IMG/VR virus record: IMGVR_UViG_3300042392_000256
Span: 1-36,511 of that record
Origin: a virus
Reading direction: 5' to 3' (one strand)
DNA length: 36,511 nucleotides
In this document: piece by piece, positions 1 to 5,568 of the stretch
Position numbering within the stretch: position 1 is the first letter of the stretch
Layout of the letters: each line of letters opens with the position of its first letter
Notes under the pieces: generated by a model
The model's input: only the letters and a program-made list of their open reading frames with translations
Told to the model about the DNA's origin: nothing
Databases searched by the model: none
Made by a program: the position numbers and the translations under genes

Positions 1-48
1 CTTTTGCGCAAATACAACATTTTTTAGTTTTTGAAACCAAAAGGCTTA
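1..48. other. Left end: palindrome and half of a junction-spanning inverted repeat
   Basis: No gene here. TTTGCGCAAA at 3-12 is a perfect 10-bp palindrome. CAAAAGGCTT at 38-47 is the exact reverse complement of the 10 bases formed by the last four bases of the window (36508-36511) plus the first six. The hairpin therefore exists only if the two ends are joined. It would lie just after the HNH stop codon on the minus strand, as a terminator-like or cos-region structure. The sequence shows the repeat; its role is inferred. Confidence 0.55.
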
Positions 49-486
49 CTATTCCAACCCTGCGTTGTATTGATGCAACATATACGCATAGTCATGCTTA
101 CTGTAGTCTTTTACACCGCCTTGGGCGTAATGCCTGTAGATGCCTTGCTTTTCTAGCCCTGATTTTTGGCTATGGCAATTGTGGCAAAGGCTTTGGAATA
201 TGTTGTGTGAAAAGGCTTGCCCGCCTATGTGTTTCCATGCAAACAAATGGTCAATGTGTTTGGCTGCTGTCACTATCCCACGCGCTAAACAACCTTGGCA
301 TAGGGGTTGTTTGCTAATTTGTGCTGCCCTAATTGTTTTCCATAACGGGGTTTGGTAGGCGCTATCGGTTTCCCGCCTTGCCATGTTGTCTATGCCCCCG
401 TGTTCTAAGCAGTAGGTGTTTATCTTACTTCTAGGGTTCTTACATCCTAATGATGAACACTTACTGTTAGTGGGTACTGATGGCAT
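49..486 (-). CDS. HNH endonuclease
   Basis: Protein of 145 aa. A zinc-bound HNH core is visible: C63-x2-C66, the H77-I-D79-H80 motif, H94-N95, and C101-x2-C104. An extra N-terminal Cys/His cluster (C10, C15, C26, H29) may bind a second zinc. HNH proteins of this type sit beside the terminase genes of HK97-like cos phages and help cut the packaging site. Here it is the last gene of the minus-strand early operon, and the small terminase is the first minus-strand gene met when the window is circularised. Its ATG overlaps the upstream gene's TAA by one base. Nicking at cos is inferred from family and position. Confidence 0.88.
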   Translation of the reverse strand: MPSVPTNSKCSSLGCKNPRSKINTYCLEHGGIDNMARRETDSAYQTPLWKTIRAAQISKQPLCQGCLARGIVTAAKHIDHLFAWKHIGGQAFSHNIFQSLCHNCHSQKSGLEKQGIYRHYAQGGVKDYSKHDYAYMLHQYNAGLE

Positions 487-884
487 TAGGCTAGGAATCG
501 CAGTTTGTATAGCGTACTGTTGATAAGGTTAGCAATGGTATCTACCTCATTTTGCAATTCGCTATCTTGGGGGAATTCGGGCATACGGCGCAGGGTTGCT
601 ACTTCATCTTTAAGGTAGGTCAAGTAAACAACGGGGTTGCTATCGGGTAGTTGGTAATCGGATTGGTACTTAGTCAGTAGCCCGTACTTACCTTGAAACG
701 CCTCTACAAAGCCATCTACTAAGTCGCTTACTTCATCGTAATAAGCGCCCAAGGCCATGTGCTGTGAGTAACTCAGGCTTTGAAAATGTAGGATGTGGGC
801 GTTTGTGACGCTATGCAGTAGGCACATTACAAACTGCATTACGGGGTCGGTTTTAACCGCTTCAGCACGAAATTTAACCATCAT
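486..884 (-). CDS. Ferritin/Dps-like helical phage protein (DUF5856-like)
   Basis: Protein of 132 aa, almost entirely helical in appearance. The N-terminal half (LLHSVTNAHILHFQSLSYSQHMALGAYYDEVSDLVDGF, quoted by parts: LLHSVTNAHILHFQ, YSQHMALG, YYDEVSDLVDGF) resembles a phage family recalled as DUF5856, thought to have a ferritin/Dps-like bundle. No complete di-iron site can be asserted by eye. The start overlaps the YbcO-like gene by ATGA and the stop overlaps the HNH start, so all three are translationally coupled. Function unknown. The domain name is from memory and should be confirmed by profile search. Confidence 0.6.
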   Translation of the reverse strand: MMVKFRAEAVKTDPVMQFVMCLLHSVTNAHILHFQSLSYSQHMALGAYYDEVSDLVDGFVEAFQGKYGLLTKYQSDYQLPDSNPVVYLTYLKDEVATLRRMPEFPQDSELQNEVDTIANLINSTLYKLRFLA

Positions 885-1207
885 AATCCTTCGGGTATTG
901 GAACATCAACGGGCCATAAGCCCAATGCCTGTAATTTTCGCACCGTTTCTTTATGTGCCGCAAGCCAAATCTGTTGCCTTTGCGATTTATCTAACTTACC
1001 GCCTTGGTCAATTTCCATGTGGCAATGATGGCATAGGCTTGCAATTAAGTTGTCATCGGCTTTGATGCCCCGACCTTTCCCGCCTTGCCAGTTTGTATGT
1101 GCTGCTACTACCGTGCCATCATCAGCGCCGCAATATTGGCATGGAATTGCACGGGCGTTGCGCAATAAGGTTTGGCTACGGATGTATTGGTGTTTTGGGA
1201 ATCTCAT
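881..1207 (-). CDS. YbcO-like (DUF1364) nuclease
   Basis: Protein of 108 aa. C23-x2-C26, then AAHTNW with H37, then C59-H-H-C62-H63 and D67 follow the pattern of the lambdoid YbcO/DUF1364 metal-dependent nucleases, which sit in nin-type regions with recombination genes. The GGKGRGIKADDNLIASLCHHC stretch (by parts: GGKGRGIKADD, SLCHHC) is the most diagnostic part. It is coupled by ATGA overlaps to both neighbours. A role in processing replication or recombination intermediates is inferred from the family. Confidence 0.78.
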   Translation of the reverse strand: MRFPKHQYIRSQTLLRNARAIPCQYCGADDGTVVAAHTNWQGGKGRGIKADDNLIASLCHHCHMEIDQGGKLDKSQRQQIWLAAHKETVRKLQALGLWPVDVPIPEGL

Positions 1208-1662
1208 TCAATTTCGACCACTAAGTTACCGTTTGATTTTATGTAATCCCGTGTTTTTTGCACATATCGTTCAAATTCCGCACGGGTTACGCTTCCCTGC
1301 TGCAAATCGGCATATTCCAACAAATCCCTAACGGCTTGGATGCCAAGACCATCTAAACCCATTTGCATGGTTTCTTGATAGCGCAAGGCGGCTTTATGTA
1401 GGCTTTCCTGTACTTTTTGGCATATTGGCAATACTTCAGGGCCAACCCCGTTTTTAGCCATCATTTCAGAAAGGTTTAGTACATCCACCAATGTTCGCCA
1501 ATCTTGAATTGTGCCAACGCCTTTTGTGATTGATTCCAAAGCGGCATATTCGGTTAGCCGCAGTTTGTCCAAAGTTTGCCGCGGTGTGTAAGATGCCCCA
1601 ACAATGCTATGGGCTATTGGGTCTAACAATGCCCAAATCTTGCGCTTAGTTCTTTTTCGCAT
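1204..1662 (-). CDS. Conserved phage protein of unknown function
   Basis: Protein of 152 aa, not recognised. The N-terminus is very basic (MRKRTKRKIW), which could contact nucleic acid. The rest is predicted helical, with a hydrophobic helix around residues 65-100 and an acidic C-terminus ending LVVEIE. No metal-binding or catalytic motif is seen. The start lies 17 bases inside the 3' end of the zinc-ribbon gene and the stop overlaps the YbcO-like gene by ATGA, so it belongs to the same polycistronic unit. An antitermination-like or regulatory role is possible but unsupported. Confidence 0.7.
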   Translation of the reverse strand: MRKRTKRKIWALLDPIAHSIVGASYTPRQTLDKLRLTEYAALESITKGVGTIQDWRTLVDVLNLSEMMAKNGVGPEVLPICQKVQESLHKAALRYQETMQMGLDGLGIQAVRDLLEYADLQQGSVTRAEFERYVQKTRDYIKSNGNLVVEIE

Positions 1663-1837
1663 TTTTGCGGTTTTGCTGTAGATTTTTACCCGTGATTCGT
1701 TTATTCCAACAAATCTGACAAATCCATTTAGCGCCCATTTCTATCCCGCCTTCGGGCGGTTTAGCGGTTTCGCATTTGGTGCATAACTTGAACTTATGGG
1801 TTGAATGTGTCGCGCCCAAATCAATCGATGGCATCAT
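1646..1837 (-). CDS. Small zinc-ribbon protein
   Basis: Protein of 63 aa from the ATGATG at 1837. An upstream in-frame ATG at 1873 was rejected because the ATG at 1837 overlaps the stop of the 29-aa gene as ATGA. Two knuckles, C19-x2-C22 and C40-x2-C43, enclose a PPEGG turn and imply one structural zinc. The C-terminus is basic (KRITGKNLQQNRKNAKKN), fitting nucleic-acid binding. The size and Cys pattern recall phage Mu Com, the translational activator of mom, and this phage has a Mom-like gene in the same operon, but that link is only a hypothesis. Confidence 0.7.
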   Translation of the reverse strand: MMPSIDLGATHSTHKFKLCTKCETAKPPEGGIEMGAKWICQICWNKRITGKNLQQNRKNAKKN

Positions 1838-1923
1838 ATTGCGCCCTTTGTTATAAAAATTACCCAACCCCAAAAGGCAATCAGCATTGCAAACAACGCC
1901 GCATAAATTGTTTTATTACTCAT
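1834..1923 (-). CDS. 29-aa membrane microprotein
   Basis: The ORF encodes [20 protein letters not shown] followed by VIFITKGAI. It is one hydrophobic helix (about residues 6-25) with short polar ends. The ATG overlaps the upstream stop (ATGA at 1920-1923) and its own TGA overlaps the next ATG (1834-1837). Two such couplings in a row make chance unlikely. Function unknown: it could be a small early inner-membrane protein. Confidence 0.65.
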   Translation of the reverse strand: MSNKTIYAALFAMLIAFWGWVIFITKGAI

Positions 1924-2165
1924 GGTTCTTGCGCCCTATCTTTTTCTTCTGCAAGATGTTGCCGCAATTTGTTAACGCCAACCATTTCTAGGTCGGCAAA
2001 TTGTTCTTCAGAAATTAAGCCCGTAACTTCTACGCCTTCAAACTTTACGGTTTCAATGTTTTCAAAGTACGGGCCATGTTCATCGCGTTCGTATGACATA
2101 AGGCAAGTAACAGTTTCGCCCGCTGCGCCTGTTGTCGCGTTAAAGGTAAATTCGTAGTCGTTCAT
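1920..2165 (-). CDS. Small conserved phage protein, unknown
   Basis: Protein of 81 aa. The first half looks like a beta-sheet domain ([20 protein letters not shown], then a strand containing FEGVEVTGL) and the second half is acidic and helical ([20 protein letters not shown]). No catalytic motif is seen. Start and stop overlap both neighbours by ATGA. It is the second gene after the minus-strand operator-promoter at 2297-2324. Confidence 0.65.
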   Translation of the reverse strand: MNDYEFTFNATTGAAGETVTCLMSYERDEHGPYFENIETVKFEGVEVTGLISEEQFADLEMVGVNKLRQHLAEEKDRAQEP

Positions 2166-2254
2166 AGTGGTGCATCTTCAAAGTTGTCGGGGTTGAACTT
2201 AGGAACTTTGTTACCCTTGTCTTTAGGGTTTGGAAATGGGGGAAAAGGCCACAT
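2162..2254 (-). CDS. 30-aa microprotein, first gene after the minus-strand cassette promoter
   Basis: The ORF begins [20 protein letters not shown] and ends [10 protein letters not shown]. It is Pro/Asn-rich with an acidic end and its stop overlaps the next ATG as ATGA. An in-frame ATG at 2290 would give 42 aa. That ATG is the ATGCC found at the base of the leader hairpin in every copy of this promoter cassette, and none of the other copies uses it. Here GAAAGC at 2261-2266 gives a ribosome-binding site six bases before the ATG at 2254. Function unknown. Confidence 0.5.
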   Translation of the reverse strand: MWPFPPFPNPKDKGNKVPKFNPDNFEDAPL

Positions 2255-2260
2255 TGCATT

Positions 2261-2324
2261 GCTTTCGTTTAGACCGTGATGTAACGGCATACACGGATTA
2301 TAAGCGGGCTAATACACATTTCAA
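2261..2324 (-). promoter_or_regulatory. Minus-strand operator-promoter-hairpin cassette
   Basis: Read on the minus strand: -35 TTGAAA (2319-2324), 16-bp spacer, -10 TATAAT (2297-2302). The operator palindrome TATTAGCCCGCTTATA (2299-2314) overlaps the -10. The leader contains ATGCCG and a hairpin CCGT-TACATC-ACGG (2274-2287), then the GAAAG ribosome-binding site. This is the same architecture as the four plus-strand cassettes at 5461-6889, without their upstream AT-rich box. It should start a second minus-strand transcript covering 49-2254. Confidence 0.75.
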
Positions 2325-2335
2325 CACTTTGTTGA

Positions 2336-2668
2336 TTATTCTGTTGCTTTTATGCCTTGGCGTTCGTTAGCCGATTCGGTGCGCCATATTTCCGTTTTTA
2401 AAGTAGCCGCGGTTAAAGTCCATTTGTAGGCTTCTTCCGTTTCTATGGCAACGGCTAACCCGCGCAATAATTCCTGATATTCGGGATGCGCATAGGCTTC
2501 GCGTTCCTGTGCCGCCGCGCTTTCGTAACCCATTTGCATCGCGTCTTTCATTAGCAACGCTTTTTTGGTCTTACGGAATTCTTCCAAGTAAATGCGTTCG
2601 GCTTTTGCTTTGGCGTACTTGGGCGCGTTTTCAATGATGTAGTCAACGGCTTTGTAAGGTGCGTTCAT
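2336..2668 (-). CDS. Conserved helical phage protein, unknown
   Basis: Protein of 110 aa, almost all helix: a basic N-terminal half (KYAKAKAERIYLEEFRKTKK) followed by EYQELLRGLAVAIETEEAYK and a C-terminal ANERQGIKATE. The pattern is familiar from early regions of phages carrying ERF/YqaJ modules, but I cannot name it. It overlaps the nuclease start by one base (TAATG type). The -35 of the downstream cassette promoter begins just after its stop. Coiled-coil DNA-associated role is possible but unproven. Confidence 0.7.
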   Translation of the reverse strand: MNAPYKAVDYIIENAPKYAKAKAERIYLEEFRKTKKALLMKDAMQMGYESAAAQEREAYAHPEYQELLRGLAVAIETEEAYKWTLTAATLKTEIWRTESANERQGIKATE

Positions 2669-2931
2669 TAGATTACCCCAATCATTCGTAGTGCGGCTTC
2701 AGGGCTATCAATGCGGCAAAGTGTCCCACCGTGCCAAGTTTCAAAGAAGTCGGCTTGTAGCCCCGTCAAACGCGCTTTATTTGTGCTTTTAATTTCTACC
2801 AAGAATGTGTGACCGTGATAGCCAACCAACAAGTCAACGGGTAGGCTAATAATCCATACCGATGCACCCGCGGCGCGCAAGGCACTAACGATTTGTGTTT
2901 GGTTTGCATCAACCCTTGCGGCGTATCGCAT
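2668..2931 (-). CDS. VRR-NUC / PD-(D/E)XK resolvase-like nuclease
   Basis: Protein of 87 aa. The core is PVDLLVGYHGHTFLVEIKS, giving the catalytic set D33, E46 and K48 of the PD-(D/E)XK fold as seen in VRR-NUC and archaeal Holliday-junction-resolvase-like proteins. The length is that of a minimal VRR-NUC domain. The likely role is cutting branched DNA during replication or packaging; this is from the family. It overlaps the DUF7696-like gene by 23 bases. Confidence 0.82.
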   Translation of the reverse strand: MRYAARVDANQTQIVSALRAAGASVWIISLPVDLLVGYHGHTFLVEIKSTNKARLTGLQADFFETWHGGTLCRIDSPEAALRMIGVI

Positions 2932-3121
2932 TTTTATCCTTTACTGTATTCATTCTTTGCTTTAATTCATCAGCGGCTGCTTGCCCGCGTTTGTTGGCAA
3001 TGTCTTTAATTATCTTGTTCCACCATTCAATTGCTTCGCCCTTTCCTTCTTCCAGTTGCTTTTTGCGAAAACGCGCAACCCATTCCCGCGCTTCACAATC
3101 TTTAAAGTGTTCCATGTCCAT
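2909..3121 (-). CDS. Small helical protein (DUF7696-like)
   Basis: Protein of 70 aa from the ATG at 3121; a TTG three bases upstream is a poorer start. The N-terminus (MDMEHFKDCEAREWVARF) and the later ANKRGQAAADELKQRMN segment resemble small phage proteins that I recall as DUF7696. It is rich in Lys and Glu and probably a helical hairpin. It overlaps the 40-aa gene upstream by 20 bases and the nuclease downstream by 23. Function unknown. Confidence 0.6.
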   Translation of the reverse strand: MDMEHFKDCEAREWVARFRKKQLEEGKGEAIEWWNKIIKDIANKRGQAAADELKQRMNTVKDKNAIRRKG

Positions 3122-3224
3122 CAATATCGCCAGTTAATTCCAAGGCTTTGAGAATTACCCATTGCGGGTAATGCACACCTTCGCGCACCCTGTCTAGGAT
3201 TCTCATAGCCGTTTCGTATGTCAT
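3102..3224 (-). CDS. 40-aa conserved phage microprotein
   Basis: The ORF encodes MTYETAMRILDRVREGVHYP followed by QWVILKALELTGDIDGHGTL. It is coupled to the Mom-like gene by an ATGA overlap at 3221-3224. The pattern M-x-YETAxRILxRVREGxHYP followed by a helix ending LELTGD looks like a small phage family seen in early operons (recalled, not checked). It may be a small helix-turn-helix-like or adaptor protein; no function assigned. Confidence 0.65.
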   Translation of the reverse strand: MTYETAMRILDRVREGVHYPQWVILKALELTGDIDGHGTL

Positions 3225-3877
3225 GCAAATAAAAGTTGTTGTGTTTTGACAATGCCGCCCGCATCGTAGCGTTTAGATTCGCCCTTGGGGTACGGCAATA
3301 CGGGATAGGTTAGTTCACGCCGCAATTTCTGTTTATGGGTTTTGCTGCCCACAAAATATACATAACGATGTTTACGCGCCCGTTCGACAAAATAAACATT
3401 TTCTTCACCAAACTTTTCGATTACTTGGGCGTTGGTCATCCCATGCGCAAAGGTTGTATGGTGCAAGTGTTCCAAGCCTTTTACACGCGGGTCTTTAAAC
3501 TTTGAACTTAGGCCCGTGTAAATGAAGTTTGTGGCTTGGTAAACATAACCTATGTGGCCTTGTTCTGAATCAGCGTAAGAAACCACAATTGCGGGCTTGG
3601 GCAACATTTCCATTGATTTGGCGACCAATTCCGATGCAATGTTTTTTTTGTTCAAGCAAACAAGGCGGTTTAGTTCGATTACATTTTCTTCCCATTTCTT
3701 TCCGCATACGCCTTGGCGTAGGGTAGAACTTGCTGATGTGCCGTATGTCACTACGCCAATCAATTGGTCATCGATGTAAGCGCCAAACGCATACGAAATT
3801 GATGGCATACGCTTGGCATAGTGTTTTTCAAGTAACCAAGGTTCGGTTTCAAAAGTGTTAATGGGCAGAACTTTCAT
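3221..3877 (-). CDS. Mom-like adenine-modification protein (GNAT-fold)
   Basis: Protein of 218 aa. The layout matches phage Mu Mom and its relatives, GNAT-fold enzymes that alter adenine in phage DNA (methylcarbamoylation in Mu) to resist host restriction. Visible blocks: HYAKRMPSISYAFGAYID (residues 19-36), the GVVTYG strand (41-46), VIELNRLVC (66-74), IASELVAKSMEMLP (80-93), and VVSYADSEQGHIGYVYQATN (98-117), followed by FIYTG. The C-terminus carries PYPKGESKRYD. It lies in the early operon between a 40-aa protein and the P-like loader and overlaps both by four bases. Anti-restriction use here is inferred from family. Confidence 0.82.
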   Translation of the reverse strand: MKVLPINTFETEPWLLEKHYAKRMPSISYAFGAYIDDQLIGVVTYGTSASSTLRQGVCGKKWEENVIELNRLVCLNKKNIASELVAKSMEMLPKPAIVVSYADSEQGHIGYVYQATNFIYTGLSSKFKDPRVKGLEHLHHTTFAHGMTNAQVIEKFGEENVYFVERARKHRYVYFVGSKTHKQKLRRELTYPVLPYPKGESKRYDAGGIVKTQQLLFA

Positions 3878-4269
3878 GCTTCGCCCTTAAACTGTTTTTT
3901 CAAGTCGGCAAGTTTTGCCAATGCTTCGGCTTTAACCCTATCGGCTTCGATTTGCTCATGCAGCGTTTTCTTGCGTTCAATCTGAACCAATGGCTTAACG
4001 GGAATTTCAGGGCCGCTATTGCAAAGGTTTCTAAACTTGATTGCGCTTGGCACAAATTCACCGTCAAGTTTTGCTATGGCAAAGTCCATGCTTGGGCGGT
4101 ATGTCAGGAATCTACCTAGTTGGTTTTTCCATTCTTCGCGTACAAATTCAGGGTCTAAGCCATCAAAGTGACGATTAAACGGCGCACCAAATATTGCCAT
4201 CATTCGACCAAAAATATAGTCTAGCCCTTGGTCTTGGGTGCAAAAATCAGTTTCCAAGTAGTTTGACAT
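3874..4269 (-). CDS. Replication protein P-like helicase loader
   Basis: Protein of 131 aa from the ATG at 4269. The Shine-Dalgarno GGAGGT at 4277-4282, seven bases upstream, decides this start over a GTG at 4278. The block FGRMMAIFGAPFNRHF, then EEWKNQLGRFL and FVPSAIKFRNLC, matches the pattern of lambda P/DnaT-like loaders, where a helical domain ends in F-x-PSxxxFxxxC. The C-terminus is a charged helix that could contact DnaB. It follows directly on the DUF1376 replication gene, as P follows O in lambda. Host DnaB recruitment is from family knowledge. Confidence 0.72.
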   Translation of the reverse strand: MSNYLETDFCTQDQGLDYIFGRMMAIFGAPFNRHFDGLDPEFVREEWKNQLGRFLTYRPSMDFAIAKLDGEFVPSAIKFRNLCNSGPEIPVKPLVQIERKKTLHEQIEADRVKAEALAKLADLKKQFKGEA

Positions 4270-4975
4270 TGCTACCACCTCCGATTAAGCCACGCGTTAA
4301 ACCTGAAATAACCCGTTGGTTCATTTGGCCTGTCTTGCTTAAATTGCGTTCATCAGGTTTAAGCCAATCTGCTTGCAGCCCTTGCGAACCTCTAGCGCAC
4401 CAAACACTTAAAAAATCTTGAAACGCCATGTTTGCTTTGGTCGCTTCTTTTCTTGCGCTGTTAACCACGGTTTCGGTTACGGGTGCTTTCTTGGCTTTGC
4501 GCAATTGTTTCCAATCATCCCAAATTTGTTGTTCAACATCGGGGGGGCAATCAACGCCAGTTGATTTATCTTTCTTTAGTTTATGGTTTATAGTTTCTAG
4601 TTCTTGGTTTATAGTTGCCTTAACGATGGGTTGCGAATCGTTACCCATTGGGTTAGCGGTTGGGTTCTTTTTCCTACCGCCTAGCCGCCCATTGGCCCTA
4701 TTTTTCTCAGCCATCGCGTGATATTGCTGAATAACATCTTGGCATCGGGCATTGAACCAACCATCTTCATGCCTAACAAACATATCACTTAGCACGGTTT
4801 CAACCGTTTTGGTATCCAACCGCAACCGCCTTGCAACCCATTGGGTATCCAACGGTATTTTGTTTTCGCTGTCGTAGTACATATCAAGCAAACGCCGATA
4901 TGCCAAATCTTCATCGTTTGATAGATGAACCGTTGCCGACCGATAGTCGGAAATATTAAATTGGTAATAGTGCAT
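4247..4975 (-). CDS. DUF1376/YdaU-type replication initiator
   Basis: Protein of 242 aa from the ATG at 4975, which has GGAG eight bases upstream; a TTG at 5047 would add 24 residues and was rejected. The N-terminal ~90 residues (MHYYQFNISDYRSATVHLSN, then EDLAYRRLLDMYYD) are the DUF1376 winged-helix domain of phage O-like replication proteins. A basic link (RLGGRKKN) precedes a low-complexity segment (TINQELETINHKLKKDK) whose DNA holds two 19-bp repeats, the probable origin. The C-terminal part (QIWDDWKQLRKAKKAPVTET onward) is the usual DUF1376-protein tail domain. Confidence 0.85.
   Translation of the reverse strand: MHYYQFNISDYRSATVHLSNDEDLAYRRLLDMYYDSENKIPLDTQWVARRLRLDTKTVETVLSDMFVRHEDGWFNARCQDVIQQYHAMAEKNRANGRLGGRKKNPTANPMGNDSQPIVKATINQELETINHKLKKDKSTGVDCPPDVEQQIWDDWKQLRKAKKAPVTETVVNSARKEATKANMAFQDFLSVWCARGSQGLQADWLKPDERNLSKTGQMNQRVISGLTRGLIGGGSNVKLLGN
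4577..4616. repeat. Putative origin iterons inside the initiator gene
   Basis: Two 19-bp direct repeats at 4577-4595 and 4598-4616, each TAGTT-NN-TGGTTTATAGTT, match at 17 of 19 positions and have a 21-bp period (two helical turns). The region is AT-rich. In lambda the origin iterons lie within gene O, and here the repeats lie in the low-complexity linker of the O-like gene. Origin function is inferred. Confidence 0.5.
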
Positions 4976-5034
4976 TTCTGCATCTCCGCAAAACTCCCAA
5001 AAAGAAACGGCGGCAGGCGGGGAGTACGCTTTTC

Positions 5035-5056
5035 GGTTGGGTAGCAACTCCCAACC
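5035..5056. other. 7-bp stem hairpin upstream of the initiator gene
   Basis: GGTTGGG (5035-5041) pairs with CCCAACC (5050-5056) around an 8-base loop. It lies in the 103-base gap between the 65-aa gene and the DUF1376 gene, on the minus-strand transcript. No U-run follows, so a plain intrinsic terminator is unlikely; attenuation or mRNA processing is possible. The rest of the gap holds only the initiator's ribosome-binding site. Confidence 0.45.
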
Positions 5057-5078
5057 TAGCCGTGTTTCAAAAATTGTA

Positions 5079-5276
5079 TCAAAGAATCATCATCGTGTGC
5101 AAATCTTTGCGTTCTTCATGGGTCATAAAATAATAAAACCCTTGCGTGTAATCCTTGTGCAAGTGATAGCAAATCAGGTGATACAAAGAATCTTCCATCG
5201 ATTGATTTGCATAAGCAAACCCAAGGTGTTCCATCATCAAAGATTTGTGATGTAGGTACTTTTCTATTTTTGTCAT
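5079..5276 (-). CDS. Small protein coupled to the repressor gene, unknown
   Basis: Protein of 65 aa from the ATG at 5276 (MTKIEKYLHHKSLMMEHLGF at the start). That ATG overlaps the repressor stop as ATGA; a longer start at 5285 would lie inside the repressor gene. It is rich in His, Tyr and Met, with HLICYHLHKDYTQGFYYFMT in the second half, but has no clear zinc pattern. It could be a partner of the repressor or an early regulator. No homologue recognised. Confidence 0.6.
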   Translation of the reverse strand: MTKIEKYLHHKSLMMEHLGFAYANQSMEDSLYHLICYHLHKDYTQGFYYFMTHEERKDLHTMMIL

Positions 5277-5425
5277 TTGAACCAATCAGGTTTGAGTAAC
5301 TTTAATTGCCAAAGCCTAGCCGTAGGAATTTCTTTCCATTGGCTAATTGCCGATTGCGAAACGCCAAGCAATTCCGCTAATTCGGTTTGATTGCGTACCT
5401 TGGTTAACAATTCTTGTTTAGTCAT
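5273..5425 (-). CDS. 50-aa Cro/YdaS-like HTH repressor
   Basis: The ORF starts MTKQELLTKVRNQTELAELL and continues GVSQSAISQWKEIPTARLWQ, ending LKLLKPDWFK. QTELAELLGVSQSAISQWK (residues 13-31) is a classical helix-turn-helix of the Cro/YdaS type. At 50 aa it is smaller than lambda Cro (66 aa) and has little beyond the HTH, so it should bind palindromic DNA as a dimer. It is the first gene of the minus-strand early operon. Its own promoter carries one of the seven copies of the 16-bp palindrome, which makes it the obvious candidate binder (inference). No second CI-like gene or integrase is visible. Confidence 0.82.
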   Translation of the reverse strand: MTKQELLTKVRNQTELAELLGVSQSAISQWKEIPTARLWQLKLLKPDWFK

Positions 5426-5430
5426 GCCTT

Positions 5431-5459
5431 ATTATAAGCCAACTTATAGATTGTGGCAT
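5431..5459 (-). promoter_or_regulatory. Repressor promoter with operator; probably leaderless mRNA
   Basis: On the minus strand the -10 is TATAAT (5431-5436) with a weak -35 ATGCCA (5454-5459, 17-bp spacer). The operator TATAAGCCAACTTATA (5433-5448) covers the -10 and most of the spacer. The -10 ends only five bases before the ATG at 5425, so transcription should begin at or very near the start codon, as for lambda cI from PRM. Autoregulation is inferred from the operator position. Confidence 0.65.
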
Positions 5460-5460
5460 A

Positions 5461-5568
5461 GGTGAAACTACTTAGAAAATATTTTTAAAAAGTTGTTGAC
5501 ATGGCTATTAGCTAGCTTATAATTTACCCATGCCCTAAACAAACAGGGTCTTTTAAAAGGAAACAAAA
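5461..5568 (+). promoter_or_regulatory. Cassette 1: UP-like box, promoter, operator, leader hairpin
   Basis: The AT-rich upstream box spans 5461-5480 (GAAACTACTTAGAAAAT core). The -35 is TTGACA (5496-5501), spacer 16 bp, -10 TATAAT (5518-5523). The operator TATTAGCTAGCTTATA (5506-5521) fills the spacer and -10. The leader begins ATGCCCT and has a hairpin CCCT-N8-AGGG (5533-5548), followed by a purine-rich AAAAGGA ribosome-binding site before the ATG at 5569. Four sister copies exist, three on this strand. Confidence 0.85.

Noticed and set aside
140-2157. Plus-strand ORFs across 140-358, 793-1331 and 1801-2157
   Set aside because: They lie opposite a continuous, overlapped minus-strand operon with recognisable nucleases. 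Their products show no motif.
2162-2290. 42-aa ORF starting at the ATG at 2290
   Set aside because: That ATG is the ATGCC at the base of the leader hairpin, present but unused in all sister cassettes. The ATG at 2254 has a well-placed GAAAG, so the 30-aa version is preferred.
5035-5056. Intrinsic terminator before the initiator gene
   Set aside because: The stem is good but no U-run follows in either direction; it is kept only as a hairpin.
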